64,000 nt of DNA from Sesamum alatum. Its lineage: Eukaryota; Streptophyta; Magnoliopsida; Lamiales; Pedaliaceae. Of this stretch, positions 23,959 through 35,700 are shown piece after piece. The stretch lies in contig JACGWO010000011.1 in the NCBI GenBank assembly GCA_034509735.1, positions 13,239,866 to 13,303,865 on the forward strand, written 5' to 3'. The position numbers were made by a program, and so were the translations under genes. How positions within the stretch are numbered: the stretch's first letter is position 1; every line of letters starts with the position of its first letter. A model generated the notes under the pieces. The model worked only from the letters and a program-made list of their open reading frames with translations. It had not been told where the DNA came from and did no database searches.

Positions 23959-25286
23959 TAATATCTTAAAATTACATATTCCTGAAGGAAACAACTGACA
24001 GTCAAAAGGCGCTTTGCGGGGCTCAAGGCGCATTGAAGGGATCGTGTCCAATGAATATCAATAGTAATTACTTATTTAACTTATTTAAAAAATACCGTTG
24101 AATCTTATCCATGTTAAGTTTGATAAACATATTTAAGTTTGTTTTATATTTCGTATCGGTTTGAATTTCCATCCACTTTGATTTGATAATTTCTTGGATG
24201 TTCAAGTTCGAACAAATGTTATTCAAATATTCATATTAGTTGAGTTTAACAATTTTTAAGTTTCTTAGTGTTCTTTTATTACATTATCACATTATGTTCA
24301 ATTAATTTAGGTTGCATAATTATAGAGAAATTATGTCAATAGTTAGGAAAATTAGAAAAGGGAGTAATTGTTGGTAAATTTACCTATAATGCATAATACG
24401 AATATTGGCAATACGGACACGACAACACAAAAATTTTCCAAAATTAGGACACGACACGGCACTGACACAGCTATATATAAATATGTTTTATATATACTCT
24501 AAATTTCTCATAAAATTAAAATATCCAATATGAAAAATATCAAGATAAAACATAAAATAAGCATGTCTTATATCTAAATTTTTAACCAAAATATATGACT
24601 TCAAAAATATACATAATCAATTTGTTTTAAAAAAAATACGCAATGAAAATAAGTCTAATAATCCAAATTAGTTAACTTATCATGATCATCTCTCAATTTT
24701 TTTTAATAATTCATCCCAGAACTTATAATTTGAGAAGAAGTGAATTAATTTTTTTTTTATTTTAAGCCTACAACTCTCTCTTTTTCTTAAAATAATTCAT
24801 AACTTTTTAAAATTATAAAAAATACTAACCGTGGCCAAAACATGTCGGACACGCTAACAGGCGTGTCCGACACCGTGTTCTTTTTTTTCTTTTCTATTTT
24901 ATATTTTCGGAGACGCCTATGTCGTGTCCAACACATATTTGAGTCGTGTCGGTGTCCGACACTGCATCAAGTAATTTTTTGAAGTGTCCTTACATTATAG
25001 GTAATTAGCAACAAATTTAGCAAGGCTTAAGAATTCAAATTTTTTATTTCAAAATCAACGTTAGAGACAAAATTTTTCCTACTAGCTATAAATTAGAAAT
25101 GAATTTTAATGTTTGTAGCTGGTGAAAATTTAAAAGTTTCCCCCCAAAGATTTTACTAACAAATATTTTTGTTAGTAAAATTATAGAAAAATGAGCAATA
25201 AAAAGATCGATAAAATTAGCGATGGATACTTGCCAAGTAATGTTTTTTCTTCCTACAATCGTCGATGATGTAAATTAGCAATGAAT
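23959..25286. other. Intergenic stretch with a 'cgtgtccgacac' repeat
   Basis: 24400-24985 carries several forward and inverted copies of a motif like 'cgtgtcngacac', a type of dispersed plant repeat. No gene supported. Confidence 0.5.
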
Positions 25287-25515
25287 TTCACTATCGGAAA
25301 AATTGAAACATTAGTGCTGTAAGTATGCGGGGTAGAAACATTGGTATCGTGACCTTAGGACTGGCAATTTTAGTCCCTTATATTTTAATTTTGTGGCAAT
25401 TTTGGTCCTTTTGATTAAAATTGGGCGAAAATCCAAGAAAGAATTGGGGGTTAAGGTTTCGCGCCTACTGGGCAAAATTTACTCAGTCAGCATTCAACGT
25501 GGATACCGACGTGGC

Positions 25516-25536
25516 GGGGGGGGGGGGGGGGGGGGG
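25516..25536 (+). repeat. Run of 21 G at the inner edge of the MULE left inverted repeat
   Basis: An uninterrupted G21 followed by AAGGGGG. The right inverted repeat ends at the equivalent point without it. It may be a slippage tract or an assembly artefact. Confidence 0.85.
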
Positions 25537-26782
25537 AAGGGGGTGGAAGGGCCATCCTCCCACATCTCACAATATAAGTGAAAAATGAATCTCTCTCTCC
25601 TTACTCTGCAAATCGGGCTGAAATAAAGAAAGAAAGCGATGTCTTCAATGGTATCGGGTAATTACTCCACTGAAATAAACTCTATTGTGGTATTAGGGGT
25701 CTATTAAGAACATCTTGAACATAACAATCTTGGAAGAAGGTTTTATTCTTGCAAAAATTATAAGTAAGATCTCCAATTTTGCAGATTTAAGTTTTCTGAA
25801 AATTGAATTTCGAAGTTTTTTTGTTATTTGATTAAGACTTGGAGGGTGCAGTTTTTTTATATGGAGGACCCCCTATGTGTGCTAGAGCTATTTGTGTCAT
25901 ACCTGGTATGTGACGCAAGCTCCAAGGAATGGAGACCGAAGCAAAGATGTTGAAGAAGAAACAATTTTTGCTTAAACTTTGTATGGTAGCATCATGGGTT
26001 GTGTTTTTCTCAAGTTGGGTAGGTAGAGGGATGGTGGCTGCTCCTCGGACTTGATCTTTGTTTTAGTGTAGAATGCCAAGTGAGTTAAATTTGCTAGCTC
26101 TGTATCCTGTATCCTGACTTTGTTAATATTAATGCCAAGTTTCAGTTTGTTAATGTTTTGTTAACCTTCATTGTGGCTTACATTATGCAATTAAGAGATA
26201 ATTTTGACATTATGTAGTCACTTGCACAACCATTAACATTAACATAATTTTCATCGCTACTTTCATAAAAAATGAAACACAATATACCAAAAGAAACATT
26301 AACATTCATTTCATCAATATCCAAATGTAACATGGCTTGAATATCTCAAGTCAAGTCATAGGAGTAGACGAAAATTACATGTGTTACAGTATTTGGGGTA
26401 GACAAAAACTGGTTCATCTCATGTCAAAAACCATTTCAATTCCTCCCATCAATTCAACAAAAGTTACACTAGACAAATGGTGCATTCCTCTCAGCTTTCT
26501 TCTTGGATTTTTCCAGTCTCATCCTTGGTTTGAAATAGAGCTTCATGCAACCTTGACAATGTAACATACTTCTTGCCATCTATCTCCAAAAAAATGCAGC
26601 TTGATACAACAGATTGAGACTTTGGATCAAGTGGTTGTTTTAGATATACTTTTTGTCTTCCACTCCATCTTGGTGGTGCTCTGACATTGAGCTTGGAGGA
26701 TGGTTATTGCAGAGGAGTTGGTGTCAGTTTTAGGTGAAGGATGCCTGAAGGTCGGACCTGAAGTTGAGTGTTGAGGTGTGGT

Positions 26783-28353
26783 TTAGGTGGGCTTAAAGTG
26801 TGCTGCTTTAGGTATCTGTAAATAGAAAGAATGTTTTAGCCACTGTAAACAAAAGTCATTCTCCTTAGTACTTACTGATGGTGTTTCTTGGATACTATGC
26901 ATTGTGACTTGGCAATCTAATGGTGGATCAATCTGTTTCTTGCCCTTGTTCATGGACTTAGTAACCTGCATAATAAAATTTTTTATTAATAACATCACAA
27001 GTACAAGAACAACTGTTGCAGAATGAATATTCTTGCCTTCAGCTTTTTCCTTGTTTGAATTTCAGGTTTGGTTGCTTAATTGTCCAACCACTTGGCTAAA
27101 TGCATCAGCTACATTGGTTTTTGTCTGCAGCTTCTTCAGTGGACATCTTCTTGCATTATGTTTCTCTTCACCACAAACATTGCACTTCACAGTGGCTGCA
27201 CCCCTCTCAACATGTTTGTGGTTTACCTTTCTCAATTTTTTCTGTTTCATCACAATCTCATCCGGTTGCCTTCTTCTTGATTTGGGAGGCCTACCGGCCC
27301 TCTACTAAAGTCGGCGGCAAAGGAGGACGAAATGAGTCTCAACCCACATTCTCTCCCAACCAGCGGATAATTGCTGATTTATACACTCCTATAAACTGAC
27401 ACTGTATAGCATTCATTCACATAGTCAATTAGATCACAACCTTAACGTAGTATGGCATTACAAGCATGTTTGCATAGGATTCCATTCAAATTCCATTCCT
27501 AGAAGAACAACTTCTCTTATCTAAATCCACTGATTGTTGAGAGCCATCAAAATAGTTTAGTTGCCAATGAGCAGAGTTAGCCTTTATAGGAATACAATCA
27601 ACAGATTTCTCAACATTTTTCTCCATAATTTTGGCAATCTTTGGACACAAAGCACCACCCTTTTTTTTTTTCAACCCTATCCCTATTCTCTTGCAATCTT
27701 CTCATCAAATACTCTCAAATCCATTCAAGCATAGTGATAACAGGTTTCTCTCTAGCATCCAATATGTTAGAGTTAAATGTTTCACAGAACAACAAAACAT
27801 CACACTTGAAATCAGTTTTGAAGTGTGATCTACTCCATTTAGTAGGGTTTTTATCCTCAAACCACTCAGCTGCAGTTTTATCAAGTGGAGCCATTTGTGT
27901 CATGCAATTTTCTGAATTTATTAAGACTACTAGCCCTTGCAGCCTTCCACAAATAATTTTTAAATTCCAAACCCCTATATCTTGCATTATGGAAGTTAGA
28001 GTGCAGATGCCGGACAAAATCTGTGATCTAAAGTATGAAAGACACTATCAAAAGCCTGAACTAATCGTTTTGCTTATCAGGAATGAAGCACCATTTATCA
28101 TCTCTAACCACCCCCAAATCAAATTTTAACAATGTCAAGTCACCCTCATTTCTTTTGCAACTATATTGTCTTATCTGAAAGGTGCACTCATCAGTGACTT
28201 TGTGTGCATGAATACTCCACTGACATTTCTCCTTAATCCACTTAGCAGAAATTCTGACTTTATCATTCTTGTATCATATGTTCTATTACCAAAATACTCA
28301 ACCTCCCCCGCCATCCTATTCAGTTCTGATATAGAAATTTCATTCACATCCAT
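26783..28353 (-). pseudogene. MULE transposase remnant, catalytic core deleted
   Basis: In minus-strand order: an N-terminal region with a Trp/Cys-rich segment (28353-28150), the MULE C-terminal half (28060-27715) with HLHSNFHNARYRGLEFKNY and EWFEDKNPTKWSRSHFK, a SWIM-like region (27674-27486), and a CCHC knuckle CNVCGEEKHNARRCP (27253-27062). The front part of the MULE DDE domain, expected between the first two blocks, is missing; the join lies near 28090-28060. Stops and frameshifts interrupt every block. When intact, such proteins bind the terminal inverted repeats and excise the element. Overlapping plus-strand frames are antisense shadows. Confidence 0.82.
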
Positions 28354-29179
28354 GTAATCAAAATTGTAGATTACATTCCGAAAAAAATGTAATGTTTATA
28401 GTTTCCAATTCAGTATCATTACAATTTGTCAAACAACAAAACAGATACAAAAAAACCACAAAGAACAGTTAAACATTGGGATCCACTACATAAACAACAA
28501 AAGAAAAAAAAACACAATGGGACCACATATGCAGGGATAGATTCAGACAAAAAAATAAAAAATGGGGCTCCACTACATAAATTATCCGACATGCAAGGAA
28601 ACACATTCGACCTTAATGAATAGAAAAGTAGGAGTGTTCCTCAAAGCAAACAAAGAATCATATTTAAATTAAACAAAACCCATTCAAAATTTTAGAAAGC
28701 ATACCGTACAGAGGTGGAGGAAAATCATTAAAATCAGTGTCCTGTAGTGGCATTGTGGCGATCTTTGTGCCTTTTTCTTCAACCAACACTCGAAATTCTA
28801 GCCCCCACTCAAAGAATTACAAGAAGGAATGCTGTTTCAGTCGAAGGGGAAGAGAGAATTTTCGGGGGAAGAAGGAATTTTGGGTGAACACATTGATTCG
28901 GGAACTTTTTAGAACCTAACACTAAATTAGTTCTTTTTTTCATGCATTTGCCACATTGGTGTCCACGTTGGATTCTGGTTGGTTAAAATTTGCCCAGTAA
29001 GCCACCGAAACCCGAAGCCCCAATTTGTTCTTTCGATTTCCAGCCAATTTTGGTCGGAAGGACCAGAATTCCCACAAAATTAAAACATAGAGGATAAATA
29101 TGCCAGTCCCAAAGTTAAGGTACCAATTTTGCCACTACCATACTTACAGGAGCAATTTTGCAATTTAGCCTTCACTATT

Positions 29180-29802
29180 TTGTAAGGAATTTGTATTGTT
29201 GCTAATGAAGTTATTTGTTGCAGTGCATTCGGATAAAATAATTTGAATTTGAAGTAAAAATTCCGAATAAGTCCAAGTTAAATGAACAGACATATGGAAG
29301 AAGAGAATCTTAATCTAAGATCGTGGAGAAAAGGATGTTGATGGTTCTACTTGAAACATGAGGTTTCAAGCGAATGGAGAGTAAGGAACCCTTAAATGTT
29401 GTAAGTGAAAAATCAATATTTATTGATAAGTTTGGATTTTGGTATTTTCGTACTATATAAAGGTAGAAATGAGTTTAAAAATAGTGCTAATGGTTATATT
29501 TTGTTAGTATTTATTACATCAAAATGTGTGTGCGTAAATTGTTGAATCTTATTTTATTCTTTTGAGTTTTCTATATTCATTGATTTTTGTTGAATAATTT
29601 TTCTTTGACTAAATAGATTATTACAATCATATCAAGATGTCAAAACTGACAACTAATAATCATATATCAATCAACATTTTCGGATATCTTATATATATAT
29701 ATATATATATCCAATCGACAACTATAACATTCATGTACTAATTAGCAACTACTATTAAATAGAAACACAAAAATGCTATTAAAGTTGATAACAACCCACA
29801 AA
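29180..29802. other. AT-rich stretch, no gene seen
   Basis: An (AT)n microsatellite lies at about 29690-29711. Nothing else is recognisable. Confidence 0.6.
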
Positions 29803-29872
29803 GTTTGGTGGGATTTGAATCCATGAAAACTATAGCACGGCAGCTTCGCCAATTGAGCTAGGCGTCATTGAC
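29803..29872 (-). other. tRNA-like sequence (pol III A-box and B-box)
   Basis: On the minus strand TAGCTCAATTGGC fits the A-box consensus, and GGATTCAAATCC approximates the B-box about 30 nt later. I could not fold a full cloverleaf with a matched acceptor stem. It could be a tRNA pseudogene or the head of a SINE. Confidence 0.35.
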
Positions 29873-29956
29873 TATTGAAATTTATTGTTGTTTATGTATT
29901 TATTGGTTGATTTTGAAATTCTTTTTTGTTGATTTTTCTGTTTTACATACATTTAA

Positions 29957-31770
29957 TGTTAGAATATGTGACCAAAAAGCCTATTAGATATGCCTTTTAT
30001 GTAATCTATTTGACAAACTTGATGTAATGTTGATATTATGTAATGAATAAAAATGAGTAGTCATTCTTGGATTTATGTTTGTTGTGCTTATTTATTTATA
30101 TTTAATTGAATCAGCATCACAACAAAGTCCACAGACCACAGACACACCCATACAGTTGGGCCGCGCATTGGGTGGGTGGCTATAAAACCAACTGATGAGG
30201 GTTGAGTCTGAAATGTTCCAGTTAAGACATTGTGGCAGGGTATCAAGTGTCTTTACAAAGACTTGCAATAAGCATCATACTCATGTAGTGTTTCATCGGC
30301 GATAGATTTTGAATGTCTATACGATCTTAGTGGGTTGGTCGACTAGGAATCGAATTGACTGAACTGACTCAGGGAAATTATCATATGGAACGTGGAGGCT
30401 TGGTCGGTATGACTGAAATTTCTCAGATCCAATAGTACGGGAGTAGTCCTTAGACTTGAGGAACCATAACAGTCACGTACATATGATGGTTGTATCCTGG
30501 ATCTGGCGAGAGGTGATCGTGTCTCGGACATGTTCATTATAAGTCTTGTCTATTGTATCAGAATGTGTAGTGAAGATGATGAGCTTCAAAGAAGAGGATC
30601 CACCCCCTGTCAGTAATTGTGACAGAAGCATCTCCTACGCACTCGAAGATGCGTTCGTGCTTCGAATCTGTGGCCTCAGTAATTTGGTTGAATAGGAAAT
30701 GGTTTCCTATGTCGAGCAATGAAACGAATGCGGTCTCTAGTACTAATCGTAGATACCTAGTCCAGGATAGAAACCGACACCAAATTTTATTGCCCTAGAC
30801 TAAGGCTGGGAGATAGTAGATAGAAGGACCATACCCGTATGGAACTCAGAAGCCTAAATGTTCACGCAGACATTCACCTAGTCTCTAGTGCCCTGAACTA
30901 TTGCTAGATGGCCACGTACGGTAATGAGCTTTCCTGATTAATGATTAATCGGGAATGATCAATTATATTAAATTTAAATGATCAATTGTGTTGGATAGAG
31001 CCCAAGTCTAACTGAGGTAAACTTAGAAAGTCACACACCAATCAAACGAGGGGGTGGATGAATTAATTTAAAATTAATTCCGAAAGACATTAAATAATTA
31101 GATTATTTATCCATGGGATAGTCCATTGGATAGATGACCTAAATTTTACATTGGGCTTACTTTAACTAATAGATTGGATTTATTAATTAAGAGTATTTGG
31201 ACTTAAGTTTTTAATTGAATTAAATGACTTTGGGCCTAATTTTGTTGGGTCTTAAATTAAATTAGACTTAATTCACTGGACCTTTGGCTTGTTCTAATTT
31301 AATTAGAATGAAGCCCGGTCCGCTATAATAGGGCAAGGACAAGTTAACTTCCGTGTTTGGAAATGAAGGAGTTGGACTCCTCCCACATGGAAGAAGGAGA
31401 GATGACCGAGTTGTACTTTTGGAAAGCACAAACATAGCTACATGTGTTTTTGAAAGCACAACCCAGCCACTAATTGTGACTCTCCCACTTGGTATGATTT
31501 ATCATGCCTTGTGGGAGAATGCTTGGTTAATGGGATGGAGTGGAATATATCTAGACACATTCCTACTCTCCTATTAATACAAGACATAAGACAAAACACA
31601 AACACTGTCCTCACTACTACACTACACTCACGCCGCCCCTTACTCTCCCTCTATCCCACCTTGCTTCTTCTTAATCTAGAATCAATTGAAGAACAAAGGT
31701 TGATCTAAAAAGGATACACTAACGAATAGTGTGATCCTTCAATCTTACTTCTTCCAAGCACAATTTTTCT
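29957..31770 (+). mobile_element. Long LTR of a second copia-type family
   Basis: Begins TGTTAGAATATGTGACC, a typical LTR start. Near the end are a promoter-like 'ctattaatacaagac' and a C/T-rich leader (31570-31670). It is followed at once by gag coding sequence. The ~1.8 kb size is large for an LTR, and the exact 3' end is not determined. Confidence 0.55.
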
Positions 31771-31776
31771 AGCAAG

Positions 31777-32290
31777 AAGATTGTGGCTTCTCCTATTGTG
31801 CATAGTCATGGGGTCAAGATGCTATCCCTAGTGAAGAAGCTCGAAGACCTCAAAGTTGGGTTTGATAATGACATGTACATTGATGTGATCCTCCAGTCAC
31901 TTCCTCCATCATACAACCCGATTATTATTAACTATAGCATGAATGGACTTGAGAAGTCTATTCACGAGCTAATCAATATGCTGGTCCAATACAAGACAAC
32001 GACCCACAAGTTTGCGCCGACGATATTGGTAGGGAGGCTTCGGCCTGTAAGGCGAATGGCAGATAGTCGGATGCTGGAAGAAGAAAGGTAAGGGGAAGCT
32101 TTTGCAGTCACTGCTAGCGTTCCAAGCGCCCCTGTTGCCCCAGTGGGGATGGGCTAAGGGAAAAGGAAGGTTTCACAGTGGTCAAGGGCAAAGGATGTCT
32201 GCATGAATTGCCAAGGGAAAGGGCATTGGGAGAGCGAATACCAACAACCCCTCTCCAAGTAAGGTATGTTTGTGATTGAAGTAAATAAAC
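31777..32290 (+). pseudogene. copia-type gag fragment
   Basis: 31783-32091 encodes a capsid-like helical segment with VILQSLPPSYNPIIINYSMN, the conserved 'LQSLPxSYxxxxxNYxMN' signature of plant copia gag. A degenerate zinc knuckle (CMNCQGKGHW) follows near 32200 in another frame. The N-terminal gag and everything after about 32290 are missing, so no pol remains. Confidence 0.75.
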
Positions 32291-32400
32291 TCTTAAGCTC
32301 CTTGATATAGCGTCATCTAGCGTCATCTAGGACGTCATCTAGCTGTATGAATTTAAGGCAAACTCTCTTAAGCTCCTTGATATAGCGTCATCTAGGACGG
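32288..32400 (+). repeat. Local 73-bp direct duplication with 'cgtcatctag' units
   Basis: 'cttaagctccttgatatagc' occurs at 32292 and again about 73 bp later, with four copies of 'cgtcatctag' in between. It marks the end of the gag fragment. Confidence 0.7.
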
Positions 32401-33059
32401 TATCCTGACTACTGCATGGGATGTTGTATACTTAATACTAGAAATATAGTTCTACTTTATAGCAGTAATTAGTATAAATTGTTATAGTTGTTGTTAAATA
32501 ATTAGATATAAGATATTTAATATGGATGATTGTAATCGATCATTCAATGCAATTGGAATAAAGGCAACTACCTTAGCGTATAGGCAAGTGGGACTAGCCT
32601 GACATTCTTCCTGCGACGGCTGCTACTAGTTTCTATGATCATATGTGAAAATAGAAAACCTCCTAAGAAGTCCTCTTTTTAGCGTTTAACCAAGTTGCTT
32701 TAGCCTTTCAAGGTAGTTGTTATTAGGCTCTACCTTAAATCCAATTTAATTAGACTATTGGAAATTAAAACATTAAGAAGGTTGGCGCCGTCCTATTTCG
32801 ATCAAAGAGCTTACTGGAGATAGAGTAGGAAAGGCTATGTATGGATAAGGTAATCGACCTATTCGCCTAGTGGCAATCTTTCACAGGAACATAGTACGTT
32901 AGAGTACATGTGGACTAAGACCTATTAGAATAACAAATTATAGCCAAGTATAAGGGTAGGTTCACATAATACTTCATCGCTTTTACTTTAAAAAGAAAAA
33001 AGAAAAAGAATTGCATTCTCTCAATCACACTTTTAAGAAAAAAAAATTGAAGAGAAATT
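32401..33059. other. Unassigned stretch, possible retrotransposon leader
   Basis: No reading frame of note. 'ttggcgccgt' at 32783-32792 resembles the start of the primer-binding site used by Athila-type gypsy elements, but the rest of that motif does not match. Confidence 0.3.
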
Positions 33060-34224
33060 GGAATTTTGGTACAATAATTTAAGGCCCCTTGCAATATTGG
33101 TTATATGATTTAAAAGATAACTTAAAGGTACTATAGTAACAAAATATTTGCAATTTTGGTATTTTCGTTAGAAATCTAACGGTCAAGGGCCCATAAAAAA
33201 ACGGAAGTACAAAAAAATGCAAATATTCCTTTATGAGTTAATTGCAATATTAGTTCCAAACTATAAGGTACCTCGCAAGTTTCGTCCCATGCTTTTGGAA
33301 ATAGCCAATTCAGTATCATACTTTTATATTTTTGTGCACAATTAGTTCCATCATTAATTATGAATGGAATTCCATGTGCTTAGCACGTGGTCGTTAGTGT
33401 GATCGGTTTGAAGAAGAGAAAATTGAATTTACAGAAAAAATAAAGAAAATTGCAGTTAGTCCCAAGCTATAGGGTCCTTTGCAAGTTTTGTACCATGCAT
33501 GCTTTTTTGGAAAAAAATAATTGGAGTGTGTACTGTATAATATAATTATCCTTTTCGTACTTATTTCGTGATTGCCATTATTCATTATTCGAAAGGGTAT
33601 AGGTTATGTGTAAATTTATTATGCATGCTAGATTAATTGTTAAAATTTTTAAATTATATTGTTTCTCCCTGTTCGCTTATTCGAACCCAACAAGACTAAT
33701 TTTTGCACAAAAAAAAAAAAAGTATGGGACAAAAATTGGCTAGTTCCAAAAGCATGGGACAAAACTTGCAAAGGACCCTATAGTTTGGCACTAATATTGC
33801 AATTTTTTCTATTTTTACCTCAAAAACCTGTTGTTTGCCAATTTCCCTCTTTCAACCAGTCACACTCACACGTGCCTTTCCGTCACATTTTTAATGGTGA
33901 GACTACCTTTGCACAAAACATATAAAAGTATGGGACTAAAAGTGACTATTTGCAAAATCATGAGATGAAACTTGCAAACAACCCTTATAATTTGGGACTA
34001 ATACTGTAATTAACTCATTTCGTTACTACAATACCTTTTTCAAACTATTTCTTAAATCATGGTACCAATATTGCAAGGAGCCCTAAATTATGGTACTAAA
34101 ATTGCAGTTTTCTCAAAAAATGAGCTTGAGGAGAGTTTCTTTTGCATTAAATACAATGACAGGGAGTCATTTTCATGTACATATGTACGTATATAATAGA
34201 AAATGAACATTTAAAACTAACAAA

Positions 34225-34273
<49 letters not shown>

Positions 34274-34344
34274 CTTCTATTTTCCTCTCAACTCAAGGCG
34301 TTATACAAATAAGAGGTGAAGAATAATATCCATTTAAGAACACT
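33060..34344. repeat. Foldback repeat family, copy 2
   Basis: Inverted arms are visible: 33229-33340 pairs with 33920-34020, and 33455-33510 with 33735-33800. 33700-34344 aligns with 13250-13839 but lacks the Harbinger insertion. Confidence 0.7.
34228..34271. repeat. (TC)n microsatellite
   Basis: About 22 TC units. The homologous position at 13750 has only 'tctctctttt', so the tract expanded in this copy. Confidence 0.9.
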
Positions 34345-35690
34345 TATAGATTAGAACTTAATCTGGAAAAGATATTGTCTTTCAAAGACATTAAAACTCA
34401 AAATGTCTGAGAAATACACTGTCTGAAAAGACCTGTTAACTTGAAAATGCCCAAAAAAGACATTGTTGGAAAAGATATTAAAAACTTGAGGGGTTTGAAG
34501 AAGGCGATGCTAAAAAAAATAGCTCGAAATTCAAGGTGTCTGAAAAAGACACTTGGAATGCAAAAACCATTAAGGTCAAGGTGTTTGAGAAAGACATAGC
34601 CTAACAAAAGATATTTTTAGAGCGTAAGATGCAGTAATAAGGCATTGCTAAAAATTGATGCCATAACATTGAATCGTTTGAAAAATCTTGAACTTCTTAA
34701 GAATTTGTAAACGTTCAAAGGTGATATAAATGTTTAGAAAAGGCATAGATCTTGCCATTGTGGAGACATTCAAACCTGAAGAATTGCGAAAAGGGCCTTA
34801 AAGGAAAAGTCTGGAAAAGACTTCATAAACAATTAAGGGCCTTGAAAAACATAACCACTAAGGTGCAATCTCAATCCTAAATACCTAGTAGCAAAAAAAT
34901 ACTTGGACACAACTGTCTAGGGGAAGTGAGGATCATGGAAAAACCCTAAGAATTATTAAACATGCTAAAAGTGCTCTAGCCTGTTAGAGCCTAGGTGAAC
35001 ACTTACACATTAATTAAATGTAATAAAAATATCAAGAGAGATATCTAGCAGCAAGCAAGATAACATTAAAATTAGTAATTACGGAAAAGGCTTACATGCC
35101 CAGTAAAGCATTACAAGCATAATTCAAGGGCACACAGGCCCAACATCCAATAGAGAATAAAAATCATCCAAGGGCGCTTAGGCCCATCGAAAAACATCCC
35201 AAGATATCCAATGGCAAACACGCCCGATCAAAAGTATTTAAGTTTGTTTCAAGGCACACAGGCCGGGCATATACGGTAACATAAAATTAGCTTTCAGATG
35301 GAGGAACATCTTTCCTGACATTGTTAGTACCTAGCAAATTTTCAAGATTGAAGATTTTCTTCTCGGCAGATAGCTCAGTAGATAATTCAGCAGGGGCATC
35401 ACCAGTATTAAGTTCAGTTAGGACTTGACCTATGGTAGCATTGGGCATATCCTCCAAGGGCTCTGCCATAGTAGGAGCAGAGGTATGCGCCGCTCCCATT
35501 AAGGTCTGAGCCGTAACCCGCACATCTTCTTCCAAGGGCTCATCAATAGGCTCTAGATGAGGAGGAGGCGCAAAGGCATAGAATTCATCATCATAAGGGA
35601 CTTCGAGTGTTGCTGCTTCCACAGGGTAAAAGTTCCCATGCTCATCTTTGGCTAAGTCCAAGAGGTATCAAACCTCTTTAAACCCATCCA
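34345..35690. other. Unassigned region with degenerate short repeats and one minus-strand reading frame
   Basis: 34380-34620 repeats phrases of the type 'tgtctgaaaaagaca' every 40-50 bp. 35125-35275 repeats 'aagggcacacaggcccaac'-like phrases about four times. The reading frame 35661-35287 (124 codons) is acidic and Pro/Glu-rich with no recognised domain. It may be a retrotransposon accessory frame, but this is not shown. Confidence 0.4.
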
Positions 35691-35700
35691 GATTGCGAGT

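Larger units (their letters stand above)
25296..29170. mobile_element. Mutator-like element (MULE) with ~200-bp inverted ends and 9-bp target duplication
   Basis: The first ~210 bp and last ~220 bp are inverted repeats, with shared phrases 'ctgtaagtatg', 'ttttaattttgtgg', 'tactgggcaaa' and 'caacgtgga'. The flanks read TTCACTATC (25287-25295) and TTCACTATT (29171-29179), 8 of 9 identical. The 3875-bp body contains a decayed minus-strand transposase. This is the expected architecture of a MuDR-type element. Confidence 0.88.

Noticed and set aside
27033..27399. Three overlapping plus-strand reading frames
   Set aside because: They are antisense to the MULE zinc-knuckle region, which has recognisable protein motifs on the minus strand.
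32783..32792. Athila-type primer-binding site
   Set aside because: Only about ten bases fit, and no LTR end or gag follows, so it is kept as a remark only.
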